From assembly GCF_015476655.1 (NCBI RefSeq), contig NZ_JABFHF010000003.1, positions 62,001 to 126,000 of the forward strand: a stretch of DNA of 64,000 bases, read 5' to 3'. Origin of the DNA: Aquiflexum lacus (GTDB lineage Bacteria > Bacteroidota > Bacteroidia > Cytophagales > Cyclobacteriaceae). Below the pieces are notes generated by a model. It had not been told where the DNA came from. It saw nothing but the letters and a program-made list of their open reading frames with translations, and made no database searches. A program made the translations under genes and the position numbers. Shown piece by piece: positions 51,643 to 60,687 of the stretch. Within the stretch, counting starts at the first letter, position 1, and the number at the start of each line of letters is the position of its first letter.

Positions 51643-53303
51643 TGAATATCCAAATACATATTGCACACCCAGTAGGCTGGGAGTCTAAAGTTTGGGACCA
51701 AACACGACAATATGTTCAGGAATCATTTGTTTCATGGATTACTCCAATGGGCTTGGTTCCTGAATTGTTTAGAATTAACATTTCACAAATTGATTCCTTT
51801 TCTGATTGCTGGGTAAGTGTAATTTTAGAAGAAATGGTTTTGCAATGTCCGGTTTGGAAAGCTCACCAAATAGCAACTTCCGTATCCGGAAAGCTTCCGG
51901 AAATGCCAAAGAATGAAAAGGAATTGTTCCATGATGTAACTATGGTTTCTTTGGTGGAAAAGGGAATATACAATTATTTTGTGGGTAAATTGGTCATTGA
52001 TATTTGCCAGGAGAACATTGCATACTTTGCTACCAAAGCAGTGTGTAAGGAGATTTTGAGAGGCCATAGGTTATCACTTGATGATCTCAAAATTACTGAT
52101 GACGAATTGATCCCAATTTTTTGCAAATTAATGGAAATGAAGTCCTTAAACCGCTTTATAGAAAGACTTAAAGATGATTGTTTCCGAGAAGCCCTTCGTG
52201 ATAAATTAGCTTATCAAAATGACCCAATAGAAAAATCCGCCATTGCTTACAATCATTGCGGAACTCCTGAATTTGCATTACACATCGGGAGGCAATATCT
52301 CCGTCAATTACCAATTGGTTCATTTGAAGAGGAGTTCAAAGCGCTAGATCAGGAGCTTTTTTTTCTAACAGGCATTGATTTTCCTGATATTAAAATAATT
52401 CTTGATGATAAATTGATTCATCATCAATTCAGTGTTTCTGTCAACGGGTATCCTGGGCTGACTCAAAACGGAATTTCTCCGGAAAAAATCTATGAACGCA
52501 TCTACTCTGATACACAAACCCAATTTATAGGCTTTCAATCCTCGACCGCGGATACGTCAGATGATTTCAGTGAATTCTATTTGCCAATAAATTTTGCCTC
52601 CTATAATATCCAACAGCTAAATGCAATACAATTTATCGCTACACATATCAAAGAGGTACTTTATCTTCATGCACCTTTGATGATAACTGTTGACTGGATG
52701 GCCGAGCAAATGGAAAATCATGGAAAGACCTATCCTACAATGAAGCAGATCATCCAAAGCCAATATGAACATGGGTTTTTGGCAGAAATCTTTTGCAGAC
52801 TTATAGCTGAAGGTATATCCTTACGTAATTTTCATGTGATTCTGCAGGCTATTATTGATTTTGATTGGGTATTGGTAGATGACAGGAATTATTTGGTTTT
52901 TGATGAAAGGATTTCCTTGGATACCGCCCCTAAGAGCCGAATAAAGTTATTAGAAGCCATTTTAGCATTTAGTCGGACAAGACTTGCCAATTTTATCTCT
53001 TTTAATTATGCAGGAAACCATCAATCTGTATTTGTATATACTTTAGACATCGAAACAGAAAACAAGTTAGTATCTATTCTTCAAAATGAAGGAAATATGG
53101 CCGCCAGAGACTACTTTTTTCAAAAAGTAGAAGATCTCATAAATAACACCAAATTAATTCAAGGCAACATCAATATCATTACCACTACATCGCTAAGAAC
53201 TTTAATCCGGTCTGCATTGATAGCTAAATTCCCTCAAATCAATGTGATTTCATTTCAGGAAATGGCAAAGAATGCAAATATTCAAATTGTTGATAGGGTA
53301 TAG
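51639..53303 (+). CDS. Protein with C-terminal FlhA/SctV cytoplasmic-like domain
   Basis: A 554-residue soluble protein. Residues 1 to about 220 are mostly helical with no recognised family. Residues about 225-554 follow the FlhA/SctV cytoplasmic domain more closely than the preceding gene: FPDIKIILDDKLIHHQFSV matches the first subdomain, IATHIKEVLYLHAPL the ATHLTEV helix, then KTYPTMKQII, IFCRLIAEGISLRNFHVILQ (the VLQNLLRExVxIRD segment) and finally SLRTLIRSALIAKFPQINV, ISFQEM and IQIVDRV, the characteristic end of these proteins. No TM helix is present. Its start overlaps the stop of the 1221-residue gene, implying a complex between the two. In export gates this domain forms nine-membered rings; ring formation here is inference. 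Confidence 0.78.
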   Translation: MMNIQIHIAHPVGWESKVWDQTRQYVQESFVSWITPMGLVPELFRINISQIDSFSDCWVSVILEEMVLQCPVWKAHQIATSVSGKLPEMPKNEKELFHDVTMVSLVEKGIYNYFVGKLVIDICQENIAYFATKAVCKEILRGHRLSLDDLKITDDELIPIFCKLMEMKSLNRFIERLKDDCFREALRDKLAYQNDPIEKSAIAYNHCGTPEFALHIGRQYLRQLPIGSFEEEFKALDQELFFLTGIDFPDIKIILDDKLIHHQFSVSVNGYPGLTQNGISPEKIYERIYSDTQTQFIGFQSSTADTSDDFSEFYLPINFASYNIQQLNAIQFIATHIKEVLYLHAPLMITVDWMAEQMENHGKTYPTMKQIIQSQYEHGFLAEIFCRLIAEGISLRNFHVILQAIIDFDWVLVDDRNYLVFDERISLDTAPKSRIKLLEAILAFSRTRLANFISFNYAGNHQSVFVYTLDIETENKLVSILQNEGNMAARDYFFQKVEDLINNTKLIQGNINIITTTSLRTLIRSALIAKFPQINVISFQEMAKNANIQIVDRV

Positions 53304-53324
53304 GGTTTCATTTTTTTTAAGGTA

Positions 53325-53549
53325 GAAAACTCAGGTTTGGGAAGAAATAATTCCTTAAATGCCAACTCCGGCAGCATCACCATCCAAACCAACTCCGACC
53401 TCCAAGATTTCAACTTTGACCTCAGCGCAAACAGTGGCAGTGTCAAAGTAGGAGATGATTCTTCAGGGAAAAAGTTGAATATTGATAATGGATCTTCCAA
53501 TACAGTAAGAGGGAGGGTGAGTAGTGGGAGGATTAGGATTGGGAATTGA
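53325..53549 (+). pseudogene. 3' fragment of a DUF4097 lipoprotein gene (right repeat copy)
   Basis: This stretch encodes the last 74 codons of the 43828-44772 gene in frame, from ENSGLGRN to the terminal RIRIGN and stop, with no upstream part, signal peptide or start region. A 70-codon open frame begins at the GGGAAG codon region only by chance. Compared with the intact gene there are no indels and mostly synonymous changes, so it diverged while still under selection or came from a related strain. Confidence 0.85.
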
Positions 53550-53562
53550 GAAAAATACTGAT

Positions 53563-54273
53563 TTAATCCCAATACATATCGGGTTGGGGATCTGAGAAAA
53601 TTCTTATAGTTCCGGGATTGGCTAATTCATCATTGGGATCATTTCCTTTTTCCAAAATTACAAAACACATAGTGAAATTTGTTAAAAGGTAATAATTGTA
53701 AGAACCTGAAATGATCCATAATGCCTTATAGGGAATATTCCTAAAACGTGCATTTTCTACTAAAACAAATAAAGTAAAGTTATCTGCACCTCCTGATGCA
53801 TAACCACTTCCTTCCCCCGAGTCTATTCCATTTGGATATTCTGGATAGTTATCGCTGGAAAGTGAAGAATATCTTAACCGCCCAAGGTTGTTTAAACCTG
53901 GTTCGGTATCGATCAGCATTTCCATGAAAAAGCCTCCAAAAACTTCACCTACATTTGAAGAATTTTTTCCATCATAGATACACAGACTTTCGACAGTATA
54001 TCTCACACCAAAATCCCCCTTTAATATGTCTGCCATAATTGTTGGTGGTTGGGCCCCGTTCGACACCCTCATTCCATTCGCCGTCAATAAATCCAAAAAA
54101 TTCTCTAAATTACCTACCTTACTTAATACTTCCTCATTAAAAACATTTTCTTGGATCTCCACACCTAAATTATATTTTATCAATTTATTGGATGGCTTTT
54201 CTTCAGAGCCACATCCAAACATTAGTAACAAAATGATGGTGACATTAGCTAAGCAAACAAATTGATTTTTCAT
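53563..54273 (-). CDS. Hypothetical lipoprotein
   Basis: A 236-residue protein with signal sequence and lipobox LLMFGC (Cys near residue 21). The mature part has no recognised domain; it contains Asn/Gly-rich segments (GEGSGYASGGADNFTLFVLV) and hydrophobic strands, suggesting a beta-rich envelope domain. It is the last of four minus-strand genes, 38 bp after the four-TM protein gene. It converges on the duplicated DUF4097 fragment and was probably the original downstream neighbour of the intact gene before insertion of the island. Confidence 0.65.
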   Translation of the reverse strand: MKNQFVCLANVTIILLLMFGCGSEEKPSNKLIKYNLGVEIQENVFNEEVLSKVGNLENFLDLLTANGMRVSNGAQPPTIMADILKGDFGVRYTVESLCIYDGKNSSNVGEVFGGFFMEMLIDTEPGLNNLGRLRYSSLSSDNYPEYPNGIDSGEGSGYASGGADNFTLFVLVENARFRNIPYKALWIISGSYNYYLLTNFTMCFVILEKGNDPNDELANPGTIRIFSDPQPDMYWD

Positions 54274-54311
54274 GTGTAAATAAATTTGAGGATAATTGAA
54301 AGATTTATAAA

Positions 54312-54902
54312 TTAATCTGACTCGATGCTTTTACGGGTTGTTTTTTCGTATTTACTCATCAGAATTTCAATTAAAATTGAGATCAAACCCACAAAGAATA
54401 CGACCATTAAGGAATAGGTTATCAATAATTTCAACCATGACTGATTGATGGAATCCTGCGTCCAAACCTTTCCTTTCTCTTCCGGAGAACCAAAACCCTC
54501 CCGTATGAGATCGTTGTCAGATTCTATATAGGGATTTTCAAGCTTGAATTTTTTTGCCAACTGAGTATATTCACTTCCTTTAATGTGATAACTAGTATTG
54601 TTATCAAAATCGCTGTAAGAAAATGTGCCTTCTAAAAAGAATTTTGTATGCGTAATCAAAATGACAATTAGGGAAAAAAACAGACCAACAGAAATATACT
54701 TCAATTGATTTCGGATTTTGAGGTTCCACTTTCCTTTTAATAAAAAAGATACTAATAGATTAACAACTAATGCTATCATTGTGGCCAAAGAAGTATAATA
54801 CAGTGCCATTTCCTCAATAGCCAATAAATTAGCCAATCCTCCTCCAAATAGGCCAAATAAGACTCCAATTAGAGCTGCTCTGTATTTTAGTAATTTAATC
54901 AT
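54312..54902 (-). CDS. Four-TM membrane protein
   Basis: A 196-residue protein with TM segments at about 8-29, 36-55, 68-86 and 160-184. An 75-residue polar loop between TM3 and TM4 carries SYHIKGSEYTQLAKKF and is probably extracytoplasmic. I know no family. Its ATG overlaps the stop of the upstream gene by 4 bp, so the pair is translationally coupled. Confidence 0.65.
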   Translation of the reverse strand: MIKLLKYRAALIGVLFGLFGGGLANLLAIEEMALYYTSLATMIALVVNLLVSFLLKGKWNLKIRNQLKYISVGLFFSLIVILITHTKFFLEGTFSYSDFDNNTSYHIKGSEYTQLAKKFKLENPYIESDNDLIREGFGSPEEKGKVWTQDSINQSWLKLLITYSLMVVFFVGLISILIEILMSKYEKTTRKSIESD

Positions 54903-56143
54903 TTTGAAACGTAAATAGGGACAGTAATTCTATCCTCAGGATCACCTAATTTTGGATTATTAAAAGCTAGTTTAAAATCAATTAGTGAATTATTAATTGG
55001 GATACTACTTCCTAGATGGTCTTCCAATACAAAAAAAAGTTTCGCCGGAGGTAATAAGGCTATGGCATATGTAGCAGGGCCCGATAGGTAATGGAATGAG
55101 TCAGGATTATCTTTTAAGGCGGGTAAGGAATATTTAATTAGGTATTTTTTTTCAACTTCCGGTCCTTCAGTAATCAATTCTCCTTGTTCCCCAAACTTGT
55201 ACACAGCAAAAGCAAATTCTTTTAATTTACTTGAATTGAGCCTTACATTATTTTTATGAAACCCCTCGATGTTGATGTTTTTATCAGACTGATAATTTTC
55301 CTGAAAGGAAAAAGTACTTGCAAACTGGATCTGATTTCTAATAAGATCGTTAAATGTCAGGTCATTTACTTCATTTAATGTATTTGGATCAAAAGAGGTT
55401 AATAGGTCTTTTAAATTTGTATCAAGATTTTCAATAAGATTGACCTGTTCATCAGAAATGCTCTGTGAATGAATTATTTTTTCAAGATTGTCATTTAATG
55501 CAAATATCAAATCTGAAAAGAATTGAATCATTACTATATTTTCTTCGCTTTTTTCAGCTAAGGCAACAGTATTGATTGCCTCAAAGGAGGGAAGAATTGC
55601 AGATATTCGGTTGGCACTTTTCAAATCTTCAGTTTTTCTTAGATCAACTTCCCAAGCTTTATATTTTTGAATAGTGGATTTGAGATTATTTTCTAAATTT
55701 CTCAAACTGTCTTTATTAAAATCTATTTGGGCGGAAAGGATTTCTTGAAAGTTTATTCCAGGTGGAGGTTCAGGGAAACTTGGCATGCGAAGCTTTTTAT
55801 TTGATCTAATCACGTCACCGCTATCCAATTCAGGATTCAACCCGTACATTAGATTTAGTGCATCTTGATTTGGTAAAAAATTTCTATTTAAAAGATATGT
55901 TGGTAAGTGTTCAACAACAAATATCTTTGGCGCTCTAAATTTTTTTACAGTTAGAAAACTTCCGGCTGCAACAACAGCACCTCCCGCAACAATTAAAAAC
56001 GGAAAGTCGTCATCAGGTGGAGTTGTGCTAAGAGGATTAGGACCGCTAGTTATAGGTCTTTGAGCAAAAATCTCCAAACAAGTCCAAAAAAGGACCAAAA
56101 AAATAGAGAATAGTTTTTTGAATTTATTTGGATTATAGGTCAT
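54899..56143 (-). CDS. Exported or membrane-anchored protein with a LysM-like segment
   Basis: A 414-residue protein with an N-terminal signal (about 10-28, IFAQ) and a second hydrophobic segment at about 48-65 (FLIVAGGAVVAAGSFLTV) that would anchor it. Residues about 85-120 (LMYGLNPELDSGDVI, NKKLRMPSFP) resemble a degenerate LysM motif. The centre (about 125-260) is a helical, coiled-coil-like region and the C-terminus is beta-rich. It probably belongs to an envelope complex with the coupled four-TM protein and the lipoprotein. Function unknown. Confidence 0.65.
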   Translation of the reverse strand: MTYNPNKFKKLFSIFLVLFWTCLEIFAQRPITSGPNPLSTTPPDDDFPFLIVAGGAVVAAGSFLTVKKFRAPKIFVVEHLPTYLLNRNFLPNQDALNLMYGLNPELDSGDVIRSNKKLRMPSFPEPPPGINFQEILSAQIDFNKDSLRNLENNLKSTIQKYKAWEVDLRKTEDLKSANRISAILPSFEAINTVALAEKSEENIVMIQFFSDLIFALNDNLEKIIHSQSISDEQVNLIENLDTNLKDLLTSFDPNTLNEVNDLTFNDLIRNQIQFASTFSFQENYQSDKNINIEGFHKNNVRLNSSKLKEFAFAVYKFGEQGELITEGPEVEKKYLIKYSLPALKDNPDSFHYLSGPATYAIALLPPAKLFFVLEDHLGSSIPINNSLIDFKLAFNNPKLGDPEDRITVPIYVSK

Positions 56144-56288
56144 GGCAAATTTTATTTTACATCATTTTACTATGTTGTTTAATTTTAATTTCTACTCATA
56201 ACATTTATGGTGAAGAAATCAGATCACATTGATATTGCTTCCTGATTTGAAATCAATAAGTAGCGCAATTAAAATGTTTGCATTCTAT

Positions 56289-59200
56289 TCATTTTTTCAG
56301 GAATCTGATTAATTCTTTGTCCAGCAATAGGATATAAAATCCAGGTGCAATATTTTCTAAATTGATTTCAATAAAATCCTGAACTTGAATATTTGATCCA
56401 AGGTCTTTTACCAAGGTACCATTGGCACTAAATAATTTTAGAGTTCCCAATATGGTAGGTTGTTCAAAAGTCACCTTTATAAACCCCTCAGCCGGGTTGG
56501 GATAAATTTTTGAACTGAATATTCTGTTTGGCGTAATCTCTGAAATAACCAAAGATTCAGAAATAGCAGAGCATCCAAATTCATTGGTTACCCTTACTTG
56601 GTAAATGCCAGGTTGCCTGATTTCATAGAATTGTTCTGTTCCGTTTGGAACTTCAAATCCATTAATTATCCATTGATTATTTATGGTACTACTTGAAGCA
56701 AGCCTTACTCCTGAAGGAGTCCCATCCGGTCCTAAGATAGAAATGACAGGAATAGGAGGAAAGTCAGCTTGGGCGCTCAGTTGAATTTCAACAGTTCTTT
56801 CACAGCCATTTTCATCGCGGGCAATTAAAGAAAAAATACCTTCAGCAAAACCTTCAAATTCTCCATCAGAGTTTATTATTCCTTCTGAAGGTATTTCGAA
56901 AGTATAATTACCATTACCTCCATTTGCAGCAACTCTTATCCTGCCTGAGGTTTCGTTAGGACAGCTAGGTCCGGTTTGTTCAAGAACGACAACTTCAATT
57001 GGATCGGGCTGTGAAACTGAAAATACCCTACGTATCACATAATTGGTGTTTTGGCTCCCCCTTATAAATACTGTGTATTCCCCTGCCTCTAACTGATTGA
57101 AAGAATTTATAGAGATAAAGTTATGCCCGTCAATACTATATTCAAGAGTTCCTTCCCCGACTGTGGCGGAGATTTCGATTCTACCATTATTTCCCCCAAA
57201 ACACCTAACGTTTTCGACAAATGTTTCGCCTATATTGATTGGGTACCAATTGATAGCATAAGGTTCGGATATTTCGGAACCACAACCTGACTCAGAGAAA
57301 GCCTGCAATTGATAGGTACCCGATTGCGTCACTTGAAGCCTAGGATTGTCTGAATTGGGTATTTCCACTTCATTACGGAACCATACATATCGAAATGATT
57401 CAGTATTATCCGAAGACAATAACACTTCTGATGACGGATTTTGAGGGTTTTCCAGGAATATTTGAGGTGTAGAAGGCACATCATCGGTTTGGGGAGTTAA
57501 AGACAAATCAACAGATGTCGAGCATCCCCCCTCATCGTAAACCCAAATTGTATATGAACCTTCTGACAAACCGCCAAAAACACCACTATTATTGATGTTT
57601 TCCTCATCACCTGAAATTTCATACTGATAAGATTCGCCTGTTCCTCCACTTGCCGCTACCCTGATATTTCCTGTATTTTCTCCCGGACAACTTGGTCCGG
57701 TTTGTTCAAGAACGACCACTTCAATTGGATCAGGCTGTGAAACTGAAAATACCCTGCTTATTACATAATTGGTGTTTTGACTACCCCTGATAAATACTGT
57801 GTATTCCCCTGCCTCTAACTGATTAAAAGAATTTGTTGAGATAAAGTTTTGCCCGTCAATACTATATTCAAGAGTTCCTTCCCCGACTGTGGCAGAGATT
57901 TCGATTCTACCATTATTTTCCATAAAACACCTAACGTTTTCGACAAATGTTTCGCCCATATTGATTGGGTACCAATTGAGAGCATAAGGTTCGGATATTT
58001 TGGAACCACAACCTGACTCAGAGAAAGCCTGTAATTGATAGGTACCCGATTGCGTCACTTGAAACCTAGGATTGTCTGAATTGGGTATTTCCACTCCATT
58101 CAGGTACCATACATATCTGAAGAAGTCTAAATTATCGGAGGATATAAACACATCAGAAGTGGGTGATTGAGGGTTTTCCAGGAATATTTGAGGTGTAGAA
58201 GGCACATCATCAGTTTGGGGAGTTAAAGACAAATCAACAGATGTCGAGCATCCCGCTTCGTCGTAAACCCAGATTGTATATGAACCTTCTGACAAACCAC
58301 CAAAAACACCACTATTATTGATGTTTTCCTCATCACCTGAAATTTCATACTGATAAGATTCGCCTGTTCCGCCACTTGCCGCCACCCTGATATTTCCTGT
58401 ATTTTCTCCAGGACAACTAGGTCCGGTTTGTTCAAGAACGACAACTTCAATTGGATCAGGCTGTGAAACTGAAAATACCCTGCTTATCACATAATTGGTG
58501 TTTTGACTACCCCTTATAAATACTGTGTATTCCCCAGCCTCTAACTGATTGAAAGAACCTGTAGAGATGAATGGCTGACCACCAAGACTATATTCAAGAT
58601 TTCCTTCCCCAACGGAAGCAGCGACTACGATCCGTCCATTTTCCTCTCCAAAACACCTTACGTCATCTACAAAAGCATCATCGATATTAATAGGATACCA
58701 ATTGATTAAGAAGTTGTCGGAAAGATTGGATTCACAACCTGCTACTGATATTACCTTAACCTGATAATTCCCCGATTGTGTAATAGAGATAATAGGGGAA
58801 TTTGAATTAGGGATTTGAACACTGTCAAGGAACCAAACATAAGAAAAAATGCCTGTTGTGTCGGTAGTTAAAGAAACATCAGGAGAGGGTATGGTTTTAG
58901 GAACGATAGAAATATTCGGAGTTTGGGGAATTTCACCGTAAAATGGTAATTGAATATACTGACTATCTTCGCAACCCTCACTGTCTTTAACCGATACAGT
59001 AAAATCACTATGAATTAACCCTCTAAAAATCCCGTTTTCGCTTTGAACTGTTGAATCATTGAAATATGTTAAATAATACGTATAATTTCCTGTCCCACCT
59101 GTTGCTGTTGCATAGACTTCTCTACACAGTTCGTTCGTTTCGGTGTCAATTTGGAGTGGGGGATTTATCGTAACAGTATCTCCTTTAGCTACAAAAATTG

Positions 59201-60041
59201 ATTCGTTAATGGGTGTATTTGTTTTTTTTCTAATACCAGTTATATTAGCAGAATAAGTCGAATTTGTATTTGTATTTTCATTTATTCCATTGATTAAAAT
59301 ATTCCCAGATAAAGTTTCATTAGAATAACTCAAATTAATTTCTCCCGATGAGATTCTGAATTCTAAATACTCAGAATCTTTATTTAAAATATTTGAAAAA
59401 AAATAAATATTGTATGGGTTTGGTATAGATCCATTACTTAGGATTAAATTTGTATTTTTATTTTCATTATGAGAAAAGGATTTAGATGAAATATCAATAT
59501 TTTCAGCATTTAAATCAGACTTGAAAACATTGATTAATGAGGTATTACTACCAAATTGCAAATGTCCATTTTTAGATAATTTTTCATTATAATCTGTAAC
59601 GATTCCAATATCAATGGTATAATTTAGGTTCTGAGTGTTCGAAGGAATTTTTTCTGTAATGATTAAGCTACCTTGAATATTAAAAGACGGGATTTCTAAT
59701 TGTTCAATCAGTCCTTTTCCCGAGATAATTATTTCGTATTCACCCGATACATTTATATTTGAAATTACATTACTAGAACCTCTTATTACTGGGATGTATT
59801 TGCCAGGAGATCGTTCAAATGAATTTTGAGTTGAAAAATTATTTCCATTAAGGCTATATTCTATGCTTTTTAGGCCCGAAGCTTCGATTTGAATAAATCC
59901 TCCATTATAAAACGTACAACTTTTAAAAATACTTTGAATTTCAATTGGAGGATTATTATAATTATTGCTCTGTGCGAATAAAATTTGCAACGTGGCGAAA
60001 ATATAGACAAAAACTAAATTAAATAATTTCATAAAATCCAA
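56289..60041 (-). CDS. SprB-repeat surface protein with T9SS sorting domain
   Basis: A 1250-residue secreted protein. It has a signal peptide (ending LFAQS, residue 24), an N-terminal beta region to about residue 430, then repeated modules of exactly 242 residues, each combining a SprB-type repeat (VRCFGENNGRI-like, GEYTVFIRGSQ) with an Ig-like domain (YVWYLNGVEIPNS). Two full modules and parts of a third are nearly identical at nucleotide level. The C-terminus from about 1175 is a T9SS type A sorting domain (KIYPNPAEGFIKVTF) ending FLKK. SprB-repeat proteins act as adhesins, for gliding or attachment in this phylum. It heads the four-gene minus-strand cluster, 145 bp before the next gene. 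Confidence 0.82.
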   Translation of the reverse strand: MDFMKLFNLVFVYIFATLQILFAQSNNYNNPPIEIQSIFKSCTFYNGGFIQIEASGLKSIEYSLNGNNFSTQNSFERSPGKYIPVIRGSSNVISNINVSGEYEIIISGKGLIEQLEIPSFNIQGSLIITEKIPSNTQNLNYTIDIGIVTDYNEKLSKNGHLQFGSNTSLINVFKSDLNAENIDISSKSFSHNENKNTNLILSNGSIPNPYNIYFFSNILNKDSEYLEFRISSGEINLSYSNETLSGNILINGINENTNTNSTYSANITGIRKKTNTPINESIFVAKGDTVTINPPLQIDTETNELCREVYATATGGTGNYTYYLTYFNDSTVQSENGIFRGLIHSDFTVSVKDSEGCEDSQYIQLPFYGEIPQTPNISIVPKTIPSPDVSLTTDTTGIFSYVWFLDSVQIPNSNSPIISITQSGNYQVKVISVAGCESNLSDNFLINWYPINIDDAFVDDVRCFGEENGRIVVAASVGEGNLEYSLGGQPFISTGSFNQLEAGEYTVFIRGSQNTNYVISRVFSVSQPDPIEVVVLEQTGPSCPGENTGNIRVAASGGTGESYQYEISGDEENINNSGVFGGLSEGSYTIWVYDEAGCSTSVDLSLTPQTDDVPSTPQIFLENPQSPTSDVFISSDNLDFFRYVWYLNGVEIPNSDNPRFQVTQSGTYQLQAFSESGCGSKISEPYALNWYPINMGETFVENVRCFMENNGRIEISATVGEGTLEYSIDGQNFISTNSFNQLEAGEYTVFIRGSQNTNYVISRVFSVSQPDPIEVVVLEQTGPSCPGENTGNIRVAASGGTGESYQYEISGDEENINNSGVFGGLSEGSYTIWVYDEGGCSTSVDLSLTPQTDDVPSTPQIFLENPQNPSSEVLLSSDNTESFRYVWFRNEVEIPNSDNPRLQVTQSGTYQLQAFSESGCGSEISEPYAINWYPINIGETFVENVRCFGGNNGRIEISATVGEGTLEYSIDGHNFISINSFNQLEAGEYTVFIRGSQNTNYVIRRVFSVSQPDPIEVVVLEQTGPSCPNETSGRIRVAANGGNGNYTFEIPSEGIINSDGEFEGFAEGIFSLIARDENGCERTVEIQLSAQADFPPIPVISILGPDGTPSGVRLASSSTINNQWIINGFEVPNGTEQFYEIRQPGIYQVRVTNEFGCSAISESLVISEITPNRIFSSKIYPNPAEGFIKVTFEQPTILGTLKLFSANGTLVKDLGSNIQVQDFIEINLENIAPGFYILLLDKELIRFLKK
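56950..58690. repeat. Intragenic 726-bp tandem repeats
   Basis: The block beginning GGATC(A/G)GGCTGTGAAACTG occurs at 57001, 57727 and 58453, exactly 726 bp apart, and the surrounding sequence is nearly identical between copies. The duplication is in frame (242 codons) within the SprB-repeat gene and could expand or contract by recombination. Confidence 0.8.
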
Positions 60042-60687
60042 GAAATAATGATGAAAAAGATTTTAAAATTTCAAAACAGAAACTGTTTGGTTTATGTTTT
60101 GGAATAGTTTTTACGAGAATTTGATTGCCTTTGAACTAATTCCTGATTTAATTCAGAAATACCGAGGTCTATTAAATGTTATTTTCAATAACATCAGCTT
60201 AAATGCGGTCAATAATTTTTTTTAAATAGTGAGAACAATTTATGAGCCTATAGAATTCTTTTTTGAACAATAAGAATTATTTTTGTGATAAATATAAGAA
60301 ATTAAAACATTATTCCGCAATACTAAATGCAAAAAAAATTATATGAAATACTTTTTTGTCTTTTAATTAAAATTAAATAGTGATTTTTAGTTCTGTTTAA
60401 AGTTACATGGATGGGCAAATTCAACGATGAAGGGCTTAATATGAAAAAAATCTCCCTATTTTAATTTTGTGGAATAGTCTCTTTTAATAGGTAGAAGTTC
60501 TCAAATTCTGCCAGTGCAAAAAAAGTTATTGATCCCTTTTCCCAGTTTAGTTTTGAAATTTTTTTAAAAATAACTCTCAATGATGAGTAAATTGAATTTA
60601 ACTCTATCACGATTTTAAAACCATTATAAAAATGGAGGATATAGTTCAAATTTTAGCTATTATTTCTTCTTAGAAATGCTATTGAAA
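60042..60687. other. AT-rich intergenic region
   Basis: About 645 bp of very AT-rich sequence between the SprB-repeat gene and msrB. I see no convincing gene, RNA or repeat. A 62-codon frame at 60461-60649 on the minus strand has no supporting feature. The region probably includes the promoter of the 60041 gene, but I cannot point to a clear TAnnTTTG with partner. Confidence 0.4.

Larger units (their letters stand above)
44773..53324 (+). mobile_element. Putative genomic island carrying the CHAT/FlhA-like operon
   Basis: The segment lies between a complete DUF4097 gene and a second, truncated copy of that gene's last 225 bp. Such a direct duplication of a gene 3' end is the expected footprint of insertion at the 3' end of a gene or of recombination between homologous copies. 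Removing 44773-53549 would restore the gene followed by the 53563 gene. I see no integrase, transposase, tRNA or terminal inverted repeat, so the mechanism is unknown. All four genes inside run in one direction. Confidence 0.55.

Noticed and set aside
44773-53549. Insertion sequence or prophage
   Set aside because: No transposase, integrase or structural phage gene and no terminal inverted repeats were found inside the bracketed segment.
60461-60649. A 62-codon minus-strand frame before msrB
   Set aside because: AT-rich background, no start context, no domain or coupling to a neighbour.
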